Part shown: one piece after another, positions 1 through 18,120 of the stretch
Layout of the letters: each line of letters starts with the position of its first letter
Numbering within the stretch: position 1 is the stretch's first letter
Source: Amblyornis subalaris
Taxonomy: Eukaryota; Chordata; Aves; Passeriformes; Ptilonorhynchidae
Assembly: GCA_018881555.1 (NCBI GenBank)
Contig: JACAXG010000166.1
Coordinates: 2,956 to 66,955, forward strand
Reading direction: 5' to 3'
Length of the DNA stretch: 64,000 nt
Notes under the pieces: model-generated
Database searches by the model: none
Told to the model about the DNA's origin: nothing
The model's input: the letters and a program-made list of their open reading frames with translations, nothing else
Position numbers and translations under genes: made by a program

Positions 1-210
1 CCGGCGATCCCTGGAACACAGAGCCTGTCACGGCCCCAGCGGCACGGCTCCCCCACGCCGGCGCCGCCAGCCCTGTGGCCGCACGCCCTCCTCCCCCCCC
101 GGCAGGGCTCAGCCCGGCTCCGTGCCGCATCCTGCCGCCCACGGGCACGGCTGCGAGAGGGCGGCAGCAGCCGCGAGGGCGGGCGGGGCTCCAGAGCCTA
201 GGACAATACT
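1..210. other. GC-rich, CpG-rich left edge
   Basis: The first ~200 bases are strongly GC-rich with many CpG dinucleotides, then composition drops sharply to AT-rich DNA. This looks like the edge of a CpG island, so a promoter of a gene lying to the left is possible. No start codon, splice pattern or protein that I recognise supports a coding exon here. The open frames across it have no recognisable content and probably reflect base composition. Confidence 0.4.
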
Positions 211-2035
211 AAAATTCTCTTGTTCTGCTCGGTAGCTCGAGGTGTCCAGCTGAGCAGTAAATGTGGCTCTGAGCCAGGAGCTTTCCTTTGTTGAAGCAAA
301 GCATCCAGATGGATAGAGCCTCACAGTGTTGTGCCACTGACAAGGAGGGATTGTGCCAGAATAGCTGTCCCTTCCCTTTTGTCTTTGACTTGGAAATTTG
401 TGGCGCCATCCTCTTCTTCGCACCAGCCTACAACTTTAACTTGTATTGAGCCGTGAAGATGCCTCATTCAGCTGGCAAGGAAAGCGTGAGGGGAAGAAAA
501 TTAATGGGGTATCTTTTCCACGAGCCTTGTTACAATAAAGAAAAATGAGGTTTGTCTTTTTCATGCAGTGGGTGTTGGCAGTTTGGGGTTTTTTTAATTT
601 TTATTCTTTGTGACTCAAATTTTTCACTTTATTAACAGAGCAGCTATAGGGGAAGTTAAATAAAAATCCTTAATTGCAATGTGGAAGTTAAAAATTTGGA
701 AGACACTTGCCCCATCCTTTTTTTCTAATTAAAAATGCCAGCTGGAATGAACATATCAGGTGATTTTCTGCACTTACTTACCCCATGAACAATTTTTCCT
801 GAATTTTAAGTTGGACAAAAGTATTGTGTGAAGTTGTACACTTGATGATATAGCAACAGCTGCTATGTTGAAAACCTGGGCAAAAAAGGTTAAATTCCTT
901 CTACCAAGCAGCTTTAGGACATGAAAAATGCAGAAGCCAGAGATGACTCTCAGCTCTCCAGAGTCCTCCAGAAGAATCCTGTTTGTGAAGCACCCTGGGG
1001 ACAGGGCTTACATAGCACGGGACAGGAATTCAGATGCCTTGTCTTCCCCATGGTTTGAGTTGCTGGCACTTGCCATTAGCAATGTACAAATGCACCTTGC
1101 TTTTTTCTCTCAGATGAAAACAGTCCTGCTGAAAGCATGTCCTAAACTTGCTTTAATTGCAGGTGTAGCCAATGGATCCTGATTTCTTGCAGGCTCAGGT
1201 TGTGTGCAGGTGTACTACTGTACTATGTCACTGTCCCACTTCAATTGTTTTCTTTTTCTTTCTTTTTCTCTTTTTCTCTTCCTCTTTCTTTTTCTTTTTC
1301 TCTTTTTCTTTTTCTTAATTAAATTTCCCTGGCATGTTTGTACATTTCCCTAACTGTATCTGACACTTGTCTGTTGCATTGTAGGTCAGGAGGTGGCCAA
1401 AGGCACATTCACCAAGATGTATGCAGGTTGATATCTTGATATTGATTGATGTCTTTTATTTTTCATACCTACGAGAGGCACGCGTGCCTTGTTGTGCAGC
1501 TCGGGGGACCTGCGGTGCGGGCTGCAGGTTGTGCATGGGGTGGGAGCATGGCCAGAGCCCCAAGCAAGAGTCCAGGACCCTTTGCCTGACCAAGAGCTTG
1601 GGGCCCTGCAGGGCCAGGTGAGGGTCACCCTAGGGCTCTGCAGGAGTGGGGGAACAGCGAGAGACCCCAGACTAAATACCAGACTGGGAGGGGGCACAAA
1701 CTGGGGGAGACCCAGCCCTCTTGGAGCATCCCTGCTCTAAACCCCAACCTGCCAGCATTTTGTCCCGATTTGGGGGAATTCCTGTGTGGCTTGGAGTCCC
1801 TTGGAAGGTGCATGCAGGACGGGAGGAAGGGGTTGCTTGGGAATTTTTTTAGCACATGGAAAGGGATTTCAAGTCCCTCTCAGTGCTCGGAGCGCTGGCG
1901 CAGCCCAGCACGGACAGGGCTGCCCTGGCCGGGCTGTCGGAGGCAGGAGCACCTGCCCGGGGCCACAGCAGTGCCGCGGGAGCTGCACGGCCACCGTGCC
2001 TGAGGAGCAGCCATGCTGCCCCGGAGCAGAGCTTG
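211..2035. other. Noncoding stretch, no gene recognised
   Basis: AT-rich DNA up to about 1,480, then mixed composition. Short open frames on both strands have no recognisable domains, no codon bias and no paired splice sites. The only clear structure is the pyrimidine tract at 1,248-1,316. I see no gene. Confidence 0.5.
1248..1316 (+). repeat. Polypyrimidine microsatellite (CTTT/CTTTTT-like)
   Basis: About 69 bases made almost only of C and T, as imperfect repeats of CTTTTT and CTTT. This is a simple repeat, with purines only at its edges. Confidence 0.85.
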
Positions 2036-2290
2036 GCACTTACCTCAACAACACACAAACTGAGACAGACACTAAAAGCCTGCACCTTATACACTCAACA
2101 AACATCTCCTTTTGCCTCACACAACTCAACCTCAAACACGTACAAACCCAAACCCAACAAACAACAACACTACTACTACTTTTCCTCTCAGCTACAATCA
2201 CTTTCCACTACTCTTCTCACACCTCACCACTCCCATATTTACACCTACCTACACCTTGCCTCACTTCAACCATCAGTTTTAAACACAATC
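2036..2290. repeat. G-poor, CA/CT-rich low-complexity tract
   Basis: About 255 bases in which the plus strand is almost free of G and consists of A, C and T in short CAACA, CTACT and CACAC-like runs. Because TGA and TAG are rare in such DNA, a 333-codon open frame (1,786-2,787) runs through it. That frame has no recognisable domain and I treat it as a composition artefact. The tract lies about 1.1 kb upstream of the ERV protease remnant, so it could be degraded proviral leader or unrelated low-complexity DNA. Confidence 0.6.
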
Positions 2291-3418
2291 GACAACCTTT
2301 AGCTACTTGTTTGCGTTTAAACGCCAAATTATTGCTTTCTTGTACCTCTTCATTACTTCTCAAACANGTCAAAACTTGCTTTTGGGGGTTTCATTTGAAT
2401 TGCCCGGTTGTCTCTGTGTTGTCTTGTGGCTTTGTGGTGGCTGGGTTAGTTCTTTTGACAGGTGTTTTGTTTAGGTACAAACTAAACACTGCCAGCCCGG
2501 CCCCACGCCCTCTTCCCCCTGTGGGGGGTGGGTTGGTTCTGCAAATCCCTGCCACTCCGTCACCTCCCTGGCTTTCTTCCCTCTCCATCCCCTTAGAGGC
2601 AATTTCCAAGGAGGCAAACTCATTCCTCTTGGGANTGTCCACAAAGGAAGGCAAAAACTTTCTTTCAGAAGAGGGGTTTTTTGACAGATTTGTTGGATTT
2701 TTAAGATGGGAAGGAGACTGCCTGGTAATTCCTCAGGATCATTCAGTACAGAACTTCTCTAGAACAAGCAGGCTTATTTGTCTCTAAAACCTGTAACATT
2801 TTTTTCCCCTCCTCTTCTTACCTTTGCAGGATTAGTGACAGGTCTCTACATATGCCCTCTCTGGCTTCTTCCCTCAGATGCTCCAAACATTCTGTTGGCG
2901 GGATAAGGGTCATCTNCTGACAGATGTTTTTTTATTCCCCACTTTGCTATAATCACTGTCCCCAGAATGCCTCTGTTCCTTTTACAGTGGATGGATTTCC
3001 CAAACATTGGAGTTCTTGAAGGCTGGATCCTAAGAGAAGACGTGGCGGGTGGCAGAGATCACCGTAATCTCCCCTGGTGTTAACTAATGTGGGAGGGCAT
3101 GTCCTGAACTCTTTCCGGGTAAACTGGAGCTATGATCAAAGAATCATCAACTCAACAAATGCCAACCCAGGTGAGAGGAATCTTCTCCAGGACAGGNGCT
3201 TGTTGCCACCATGACTTGTACCTGAAATTTGTGTTAGTNAGAAATTTGCACTGTTACACTGGGAGNGATGTCCAGACACAAAGAGTTGTGTTGATGCAAT
3301 ACCAGATCAGGTCTCACGATCACTGTGTGAAATACTGGGCAGATGACTGTGGAGCAATCCTAACATTTACTGGTCTAAACTTATTTCAGTACAACAACGC
3401 TTTCTAACCTGTGTTACA
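2291..3418. other. Region upstream of the ERV protease; no gag or LTR recognised
   Basis: If the provirus were complete, gag and a 5' LTR should lie here. I find no matrix or capsid pattern, no CCHC zinc-knuckle pair, no primer-binding site and no TG...CA-bounded LTR. Short frames such as 3,132-3,407 have no recognisable content. Either the 5' part is deleted or it has decayed past recognition by eye. Confidence 0.4.
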
Positions 3419-3697
3419 GATGCCAAGTCTTTTACAGGATTGGTAGACACCAGAGCAGATGTTACTATCACCCACGAGTGAGACTGGCCACCTACATGGC
3501 CTTTAACAACTCCAGCAGCTATTGTCTCAGGTATAGGAGGTCAGCAAATGCCACAGCAATCATCAAAAGAACTTACAATATATTGGCCAGAAGGGAAACA
3601 AGCACATCTCAAACAGTATGTACTTTATGCTCCATGCACACTGTGGGGAAGAGATCTGTTATCACAGTGGGGGTTGATTTTGACAACAAATTTTTGA
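3419..3697 (+). pseudogene. pro: ERV protease (pro) remnant
   Basis: One frame of 92 codons with the retroviral aspartic protease layout: an active-site region near codons 10-14, a flap with a G-I-G-G core near codon 40, and the C-terminal G-R-D-L-L block. Two defects are visible. The catalytic D-T-G triplet reads D-T-R (Arg codon at 3,452-3,454). An in-frame TGA sits at 3,479-3,481, with the rest of the protease continuing in the same frame after it. The frame ends at TGA 3,695-3,697, directly after a heptamer of the -1 frameshift type. The product cannot be a working protease. Confidence 0.85.
3688..3694 (+). promoter_or_regulatory. Candidate -1 ribosomal frameshift heptamer (pro/pol)
   Basis: The heptamer AAATTTT fits the X_XXY_YYZ slippery pattern in the pro frame and is followed immediately by the pro stop TGA at 3,695. 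Moving back one base opens the frame that encodes reverse transcriptase. This is the arrangement expected for class II retroviruses. I did not identify the downstream pseudoknot. Confidence 0.65.
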
Positions 3698-5450
3698 CAG
3701 AGGTTACTGATCTGCAGCCAAGACTTAAACTCACATGGAAAACAAATGATCCTGTGTGGGTGGATCAGTGGCCCCTCCGAGAACGGCTGCAACAAGCACA
3801 AATGCTGGTCAAAGAACAATTGGATTTGGGAAATATTGTTCCTTCTACTAGCCCATGGAACACCGCGATCTTTGTAATTCCAAAAAAGGCCGGTAGATGG
3901 AGATTCCTGCAAGATTTAAGAGCTATCATTGCAGTTATAGCCCCCATGGGCGCATTACAATCTGGCATTCCTAATGCAGCAATGATCCCTGAAACTTACG
4001 AATTATTGGTTATTGACTTAAAAGATTGTTTCTTCACAATTGCANTGCATCCTGATGATGCTCCTCAATTTGCTTTTTCATTACCATCCTTGAACAACAG
4101 TGACAAAGGATGTCTATGCAAAGACATCACTGGGTTGTGTTACCACATGGGATGAAAAATAGTCCTACAATATGCCAGTTTGTGGTAGCAAGTGCTTTAC
4201 AACCAGTGCAACAACAGTTTTCAACAGTTCTTTTATATCATTATATGGATGACATACTGTTGGCAGCAAATGACCCTGTTGTATTACAAAACTGCTTTGC
4301 CTTTTTGTGTCTTTCTCTTAATAAACTTGGCCTTTGTATTGCAGCAGACGAGGTTCAGACTGTCCCACCTTGGAAATACCTAGGGTTTTTACTATTTGAA
4401 CAGAAAATTGTTCCTCAACCCATTGTGCTGTGAACTTCTATTAAAACATTAAATGATTTACAGAAACTGTTAGGCACTATTAATTGGCTCAGACCTACCC
4501 TTCGTGTGTCTACTGAAGAGTTGTCTCCTTTATTTAATTTACTGAAGGGAGACGCAGATTTAACATCTCCTCATGAACTTGATCCGGTGCTNGCAAATCA
4601 TTGCAAATTGTGACTGATAAAATTCAAACATCCTTTACGTCTTGATGACAAGCAGACTTACCACTGAGACTTTTTGTCATCCTGGCAGAATTTCAGCCAT
4701 CTGCATTGATAGCACAATGGTGTGATGAGAAACAATGATTGTGGATGCTAGAATGGGTATTTTTACCTTACACATTTTCAAAAACAATAACAACATTGCT
4801 TGACATGATAGCCTTATTTCCACAGGATGAAAGCGATGCCAAACCCTAAGTGGAGAAGATCCTTCGGACATTCACATCCCTTTATCTACAGACACCTTTC
4901 AGGATATGTTCNGGGAATCATTACCTTTACAGGCCTCCCTGACGGACTTTTTGGGAAACATTGTTAATTCTTTGCCAAAATGTAAACTTTTGCAGTGTTT
5001 AAAAGATCTTTCTCTACAGCCACGTTTTCTGACATCGTCGCAACCTCTGCCAGGAGCAAAGACAGCTTTCATTGATGGCCCTGGGAAGACTCAAAAAGCA
5101 GTTGTTGCCTGCAAGAACTCCACGGAGGACTGGGAAAACTCAGTAGTTTTTCAATGTGGATCAACACAGCTAGTGGAATTAGCAGCTGCCGTAGAGGCCT
5201 TCCGATTGTTCAAAGATGAACCTTTTAGCTTAATATCAGACTCCTTTTATGTGGTTGGTATTTTAAACCGTATTGAACACTCCTTCTTAAAGGAGGTTCA
5301 CAACAAAAATTTGTTTATATTGCTATCTACTTTGTATGATTATGTTTGATGCTGATCTCATTATGTTATGCATCTTAGGTCTCACACATCTCTGCCTGGA
5401 CCACTGGTGGAAGGCAACGCAGTCACAGACGCCTTGACAATGATGGCAAC
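3691..5450 (+). pseudogene. pol: ERV reverse transcriptase and RNase H remnant
   Basis: Reverse transcriptase is recognisable by a fingers segment containing P-S-T-S-P-W-N-T (near 3,841), an L-Q-D-L-R block, the V-I-D-L-K-D-C-F catalytic strand (near 4,010) and the Y-M-D-D box at 4,242-4,253. RNase H follows (about 5,050-5,440) with acidic positions in F-I-D-G, E-L-A-A and S-D-S contexts. Breaks: the frame shifts between about 4,095 and 4,110, TGA interrupts at 4,431-4,433 and 4,611-4,613, the frame changes again before 4,906, and TGA occurs at 5,347 and 5,353. The connection region 4,614-4,905 is poorly preserved. The gene is dead. Confidence 0.88.
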
Positions 5451-5459
5451 AGTTCCAAA

Positions 5460-6279
5460 TCAAATTACACAGGCAAAATTGTCACATGAGTTTTATCATC
5501 AGAATGCAAAAGCTTTAAGTAAACAATTTAATCTCACTTTTTCTCAAGCTAGACAAATNGTTCATTCTTGCCTTGATTGTGCACGTCTAACACCTTTACC
5601 TACCACAGTAGGTGCAAATCCAAGAGGATTAGGTGTCAATGAGATCTGGCAGATGGATNTCACACACATTTCTTCTTTTGGAACCTTAAAATATGTGCAT
5701 GTGTCAGTTGACACATAGTCCAAATTTTTTGTTGCCTCTGCTCATAAAGAGGAAAAGGCAAGAGATGTCATTAAGCATATGTTGTGAGCCATTGCTACCT
5801 TAGGAGTCCCTAAGGTGGTGAAAACTGATAATGGTCCAGCATATGTCTCACAATCAGTAAAAACCTTTTTTCACTCTTGGGGTNTATGCCACTTAACTGG
5901 CATACCTCACTCTTCTATGGGTCAAGCTGTTGTAGAACGCACACATACCCTTTTAAAGAACATGCTCTTTAAACAAAAAAGAGGGAATCCCCTGGGTATG
6001 ACACCTCAGGAATGATTGGATAAAGCAACATTTGTTTTAAAGGTTTTGAATATTTCCCAATTTGATAACAAAACAGCAAGTGAAAGAAGGATTTCCCATA
6101 ATACCTTGATGGATTCTTAACCACCTGTCTATTATAAAGATTTGCAGAGTGGACAATGGGTAGGCCCAGTGCCTTTGTTAGCATGGGCACCTGATTATGG
6201 CTGTGTTTCTCTATCCACAGGATCTTACTGGTTGCCTGCAAAGAACATCAAACCTGCTGCAGAAGGAATGAAGGCCTGA
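5460..6279 (+). pseudogene. pol: ERV integrase remnant
   Basis: Integrase is in the same frame as the RNase H remnant. The N-terminal zinc-binding H-x3-H and C-x2-C pairs are visible (5,488-5,585). The DDE core shows Asp in Q-M-D (near 5,655), Asp in T-D-N-G (near 5,825) and Glu in V-V-E-R (near 5,935). The C-terminal domain contains G-P-V-P and W-L-P-A-K (6,160-6,250). Internal stops at 5,716, 5,785, 6,013 and 6,118 interrupt an otherwise continuous frame that ends at TGA 6,277-6,279. The long frame held open apart from point stops suggests moderate age. Confidence 0.88.
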
Positions 6280-6313
6280 AGACATCACAATTTTGGTTTA
6301 GTAATCAGTTACA

Positions 6314-7443
6314 ATGGGTGCTAACATGGTATGTGTGGCCTTTTTTGTCATCCTCAGCGGATTCTCAGAGGCTGTGGAGGACGCATGGGTCCCACAACCA
6401 AAGACCAGTGTTTGGCTCACATTAGCCAAGGCAACCAATCAATCTGNTCTTTGCATAGCCATGACCAGTCCCAGTGATCCATTTCAAACACACCTGGTTG
6501 GCATTCCTTTAACGAAGGATGAATGGAACAAGCTATACAACCAAACAGTTACACATAATTGTACAGCTCTAGGTAAGCAAGAGCCATCAGGGTGGTGCTT
6601 GGGATCAGGGCAATCCAGTGCTGGCCAACCTGGGCGATGGTATTTGGGCAACACTACCAATGGAGGCATGAATAAAGGAAATGACTTTCCTGCTCTCCCA
6701 TTGCAACCTCAAGAGCTGGACACACTGGGCTCTATATGAGCTCCTGTATGTTTTTATCTTATTTACACTAGTGGCCCAAACAAAGACAAAACAGGAGTTG
6801 ATGTAAGTGGCACCGGCATTTACTTTAATGCCTCTGCCTGGTGTAATCTTACTACTCTCTCACAGGTCACGCCAGGGGCNGATGCAATAGGCCTGCCTGA
6901 CAATGTGTTCTTAGTATGTCGCAATAGAGCATGAAAGGAATCCCAGGTAAGGGGCAAGGGGTCCCTGTACTTTTGGTTGCTTGACCATGTTTCACCCCAA
7001 TCTCCAAATATTAGCCAATTGGACACTACGACGTAGACAAAACAAACGTGACACTCATTCGTTTAAATCTGACTAATTCTGAAGCTGGATTCTGGAATCC
7101 CACAAAAAGATTTTTTGGTTCTTTAGTTGCCTCTATTGGTACTGCCCAAGCCTTGAACACAATTAATAAATTAGGCTGTTGGCTAGCAAAAGAAAGTAAT
7201 GCTACCAGCAACGCCCTGACAGGATTGTTAACAGATGTTGACTCTGTATGTCATGCAACACTGCAAAATAGAGCAGCAGTAGACTTTTTGTTGTTAGCCC
7301 AGGGACACGGATGGGAAGACTTCGAGGGAATGGTGCTGAGGGTGCACTTGGTCCCTTCATCTATGTCATTGACAAAAATAAAACAGTACCAGTCCCAGTA
7401 CAGACCCCTGAGGGTCACTTGCCTTCTCATAAGTGTCCTGTGA
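6314..7443 (+). pseudogene. env: ERV envelope (env) remnant
   Basis: The frame starts at ATG 6,314 with a hydrophobic signal-like segment, then a surface-subunit-like region with several N-x-S/T sequons. TGA codons stop it at 6,737-6,739 and 6,932-6,934. A basic R-R-R-x-N-K-R stretch at 7,029-7,049 resembles a subunit cleavage site but is one frame off from what follows. A transmembrane-subunit remnant (about 7,050-7,330) keeps a hydrophobic fusion-peptide-like part and the conserved region before the disulphide loop. The first loop Cys is replaced by Trp and the downstream frame is lost. No intact glycoprotein can be made. Confidence 0.85.
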
Positions 7444-7624
7444 CACTGGAAGTTCATGTGGGACAAGGTGGGTGGCATCATCCCAAAAGACAGTGCTTAG
7501 GATCACCATGGTCACTGCTAAATCTTGGCTCTCTTTTTATTCCATGAAAAAACAGTCTGCATGTGTATCTCTCTTTTTGCGTGCTAAAACTTCTAAAGAA
7601 CAGAAACAGATTNCCACCAAAACA

Positions 7625-7871
7625 GAAAGATGATGTCAGGAAGCTTTCTTGGAGTAGTCTGGGGCTGCCACCCAGCATCTCAGGTACCAAAACCATAGAT
7701 CAAAACACTCCAGCTGCCTGGGATGAGTCATGGATAGATGCCAGAGCTGAGAGTTTTTCCAAAGGAGAAAAATTACGTCAGGTAGCATCCTGGGAGTAGT
7801 CTGGGGCTGATACCTGGGATCTCTGAAATCAGAGATCAAAACACTCTGGGAGATCCCTGGGATGAGTGTCG
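7625..7871 (+). repeat. Two ~107-bp imperfect direct repeats at the ERV 3' side
   Basis: Unit 1 (7,625-7,732) and unit 2 (7,766-7,871) share the core GGAGTAGTCTGGGGCTG, then AGATCAAAACACTC and CTGGGATGAGT in the same order. Spacing is about 142 bases with a short unique linker. They lie just past the env remnant, where a 3' LTR would be expected, but I see no TG...CA ends, TATA box or polyadenylation signal that would make them an LTR. Confidence 0.75.
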
Positions 7872-8440
7872 GAGGACTCCCAGAACCAGCAGGTTCCATC
7901 AAACAAGAATTAGACTGAATATATCCTGTATCTATTTGATCTCTCCTGCATGTGCTCAATCCAAAATTGCAGCTTGGAGCAGATTTTAACAATAGGTGAA
8001 ATCCACACAGCCATGTCCTCTCAAGACACATCACCGTGTGGCACTTGAATAATTCAGTTCCAGAAAGAAGAAATTTAAATGCAGAGTAATGTAACAGACA
8101 GGTGCAAAGATGTCCAGAATTTGGAAAAGGCAAACAGCGCAGCCTGAGGTGAATTTGCTTAAATAAGCTNTTCTATCTGGCTTATCCGCAGTAGTGTAAG
8201 CAGCAGGATGAGGGAAGTGATCATTCTCCTTTAGTCAGCTGCTTCCTTGATAATATTTTTCTGGGGCCAAAAGCATTAGAGGAGGCACNGGCTCCTAGCG
8301 TGGTTTGGTGGAGATGGTGCCCATACCTCTGGGGACAGGCCACCCAAGCCAGGTGACATGAGGCTGCTGTGCCAGCTCCCCTCTGCCTGCGACACACACT
8401 GGCAGACAGTAAGAACACAGTGAGGTTCTTCTTGCATCAC
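7872..8440. other. Spacer between ERV and LSS 3' end
   Basis: No coding pattern, splice signals or recognisable repeat. The region ends close to the predicted LSS polyadenylation site on the minus strand. Confidence 0.4.
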
Positions 8441-8449
8441 CCTTAGCAA

Positions 8450-8455
8450 TTTATT
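8450..8455 (-). terminator. LSS: Polyadenylation signal of LSS (AATAAA)
   Basis: TTTATT on the plus strand is AATAAA on the minus strand. It lies about 800 bases past the LSS stop codon at 9,253 and is a suitable signal for the LSS transcript. The 3' UTR would then cover roughly 8,430-9,252. Other signals cannot be excluded. Confidence 0.55.
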
Positions 8456-9252
8456 ATCCCATCAGTTAACATGACTTCCAGCTCTGACAATGAACTGGCA
8501 ATGCCCCACAGCACCACGGCCTGAGCTGGGGGAAGGCTGGAGCCCCAGGGCTCAGGCTGTGCCCTGGTGCCAACTACATCAGGGCTTTCTGTTCAACCGC
8601 CCCTTTTCCAAAGTGGGAATGATGGTGGTGACTTCACCTGTGGAAGCTAGGTGCCACGAGCTAGGGGACAGAACAATAACAAAATTAAGCAAAGCGCTCC
8701 TTTTCCCACACATCTGGGGGAGGACAGGTGCCCTTCACCTCCCAGCACAGGCTCCAGAGCAGAGAGAGCAATTCAAAGACTTTCACTGGCATCCACAGTA
8801 TGGAGTCAGCTCGGCAGGGATTGTGCAGTGCCCCCCACCATGATGCTGGGCACAGGGGAGGCCCCAAATGCCACGCTCTTGCTACAGACAGCCAGCCTGG
8901 GAGGATAAAGGCAGCCTCGCTCTACCCAGGATGAGAGTCTGTTCAGATGTGGAACACAACACAGCTTGGCAACTTTGTCAGATTTTCAAAATGGTCTGAA
9001 AAGGCACTTCACTCCCCCTCTGGGGATGGAGAATATACCTGGGAAAAACCTTAGAAAGGGAATGTTTAGAAGAGGTTCAACAGCAAGCAGAGGCTCTGCA
9101 GCACCGGCGCAGCACCCCTCCCTGGCAGAGGCAGCAGTCCACGTGCTAAGGTCAGCACTGAGATATCCCATGCAGGACACACCCCCGTGGCCCCACGCAG
9201 CCGCCGGGATCCAAGACAAGTTCAAGGCCGTGGCATCCCCAACGTCCCACGT

Positions 9253-17919
<8,667 letters not shown>

Positions 17920-17921
17920 CG

Positions 17922-17984
17922 CCGCTCCCGATCCCGATCCCGATCCCGCTCCCGCTCCCGCTCCCGATCCCGCTCCCGGCTCCC
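17922..17984 (-). repeat. Hexamer array (GGGATC/GGGAGC) in LSS 5' leader
   Basis: About ten tandem hexamers of the form CGATCC or CGCTCC on the plus strand (GGGATC or GGGAGC on the minus strand) lie directly upstream of the predicted LSS start codon. On the transcript this would be a G-rich part of the 5' leader or the core promoter. Confidence 0.85.
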
Positions 17985-18013
17985 AGCGCCGGGGCCGCGC
18001 CGGCTGGTCCCAC

Positions 18014-18023
18014 ATCGCCCCAC
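18014..18023 (+). promoter_or_regulatory. Sterol regulatory element-like site (SREBP)
   Basis: ATCGCCCCAC differs at one position from the classical LDL-receptor element ATCACCCCAC. It lies about 95 bases upstream of the LSS start codon. Cholesterol synthesis genes including LSS are known SREBP2 targets, so this is a good candidate for sterol control. Binding is inferred. Confidence 0.6.
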
Positions 18024-18032
18024 GGGCGGCAG

Positions 18033-18037
18033 CCAAT
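18033..18037 (+). promoter_or_regulatory. CCAAT box (NF-Y site) beside the SRE-like site
   Basis: AGCCAATGAG contains a core CCAAT ten bases from the SRE-like element. NF-Y commonly cooperates with SREBP at sterol-responsive promoters. Confidence 0.6.
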
Positions 18038-18120
18038 GAGGGCGCGAGCCGGGACGAAGCCCCGCCCCTCCCGCTCCTCGTGCCGTCCCCGCCCCGGCCC
18101 GGCCCCTCCTGCCGTGGGAC

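Larger units (their letters stand above)
3419..7443 (+). mobile_element. Degenerate class II endogenous retrovirus (pro-pol-env relic)
   Basis: A plus-strand run of retroviral remnants in the canonical order: aspartic protease (3,419-3,697), reverse transcriptase and RNase H (3,691-~5,450), integrase (~5,460-6,279) and envelope (6,314-7,443). Every part carries stops or frame changes, so no full-length product can be made. The separate pro frame with a -1 shift into pol points to the class II (betaretrovirus-like) group. The env transmembrane remnant resembles alpharetroviral envelopes, as often seen in avian class II elements; that lineage call is inference. Gag and both LTRs were not recognised, so the ends are approximate. 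It lies 3' of LSS in convergent orientation. Confidence 0.9.
17985..18120 (-). promoter_or_regulatory. LSS: LSS GC-rich proximal promoter
   Basis: CpG-island DNA upstream of LSS exon 1 with GC boxes (for example near 18,059-18,075), a CCAAT box and a sterol-regulatory-element-like site. No TATA box is evident. The transcription start probably lies between about 17,940 and 18,000 but cannot be fixed by eye. Confidence 0.65.

Noticed and set aside
2036..2370. CRISPR-like or satellite array
   Set aside because: The tract has no regular period or spacer pattern, and CRISPR arrays are not expected in animal DNA.
1786..2787. 333-codon open frame upstream of the ERV
   Set aside because: It is open because the middle is nearly G-free. 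There is no domain, no start context and no similarity to gag that I can see.
7440..8200. A 3' LTR for the ERV
   Set aside because: No TG...CA ends, TATA box or poly(A) signal in suitable order, and no matching 5' copy.
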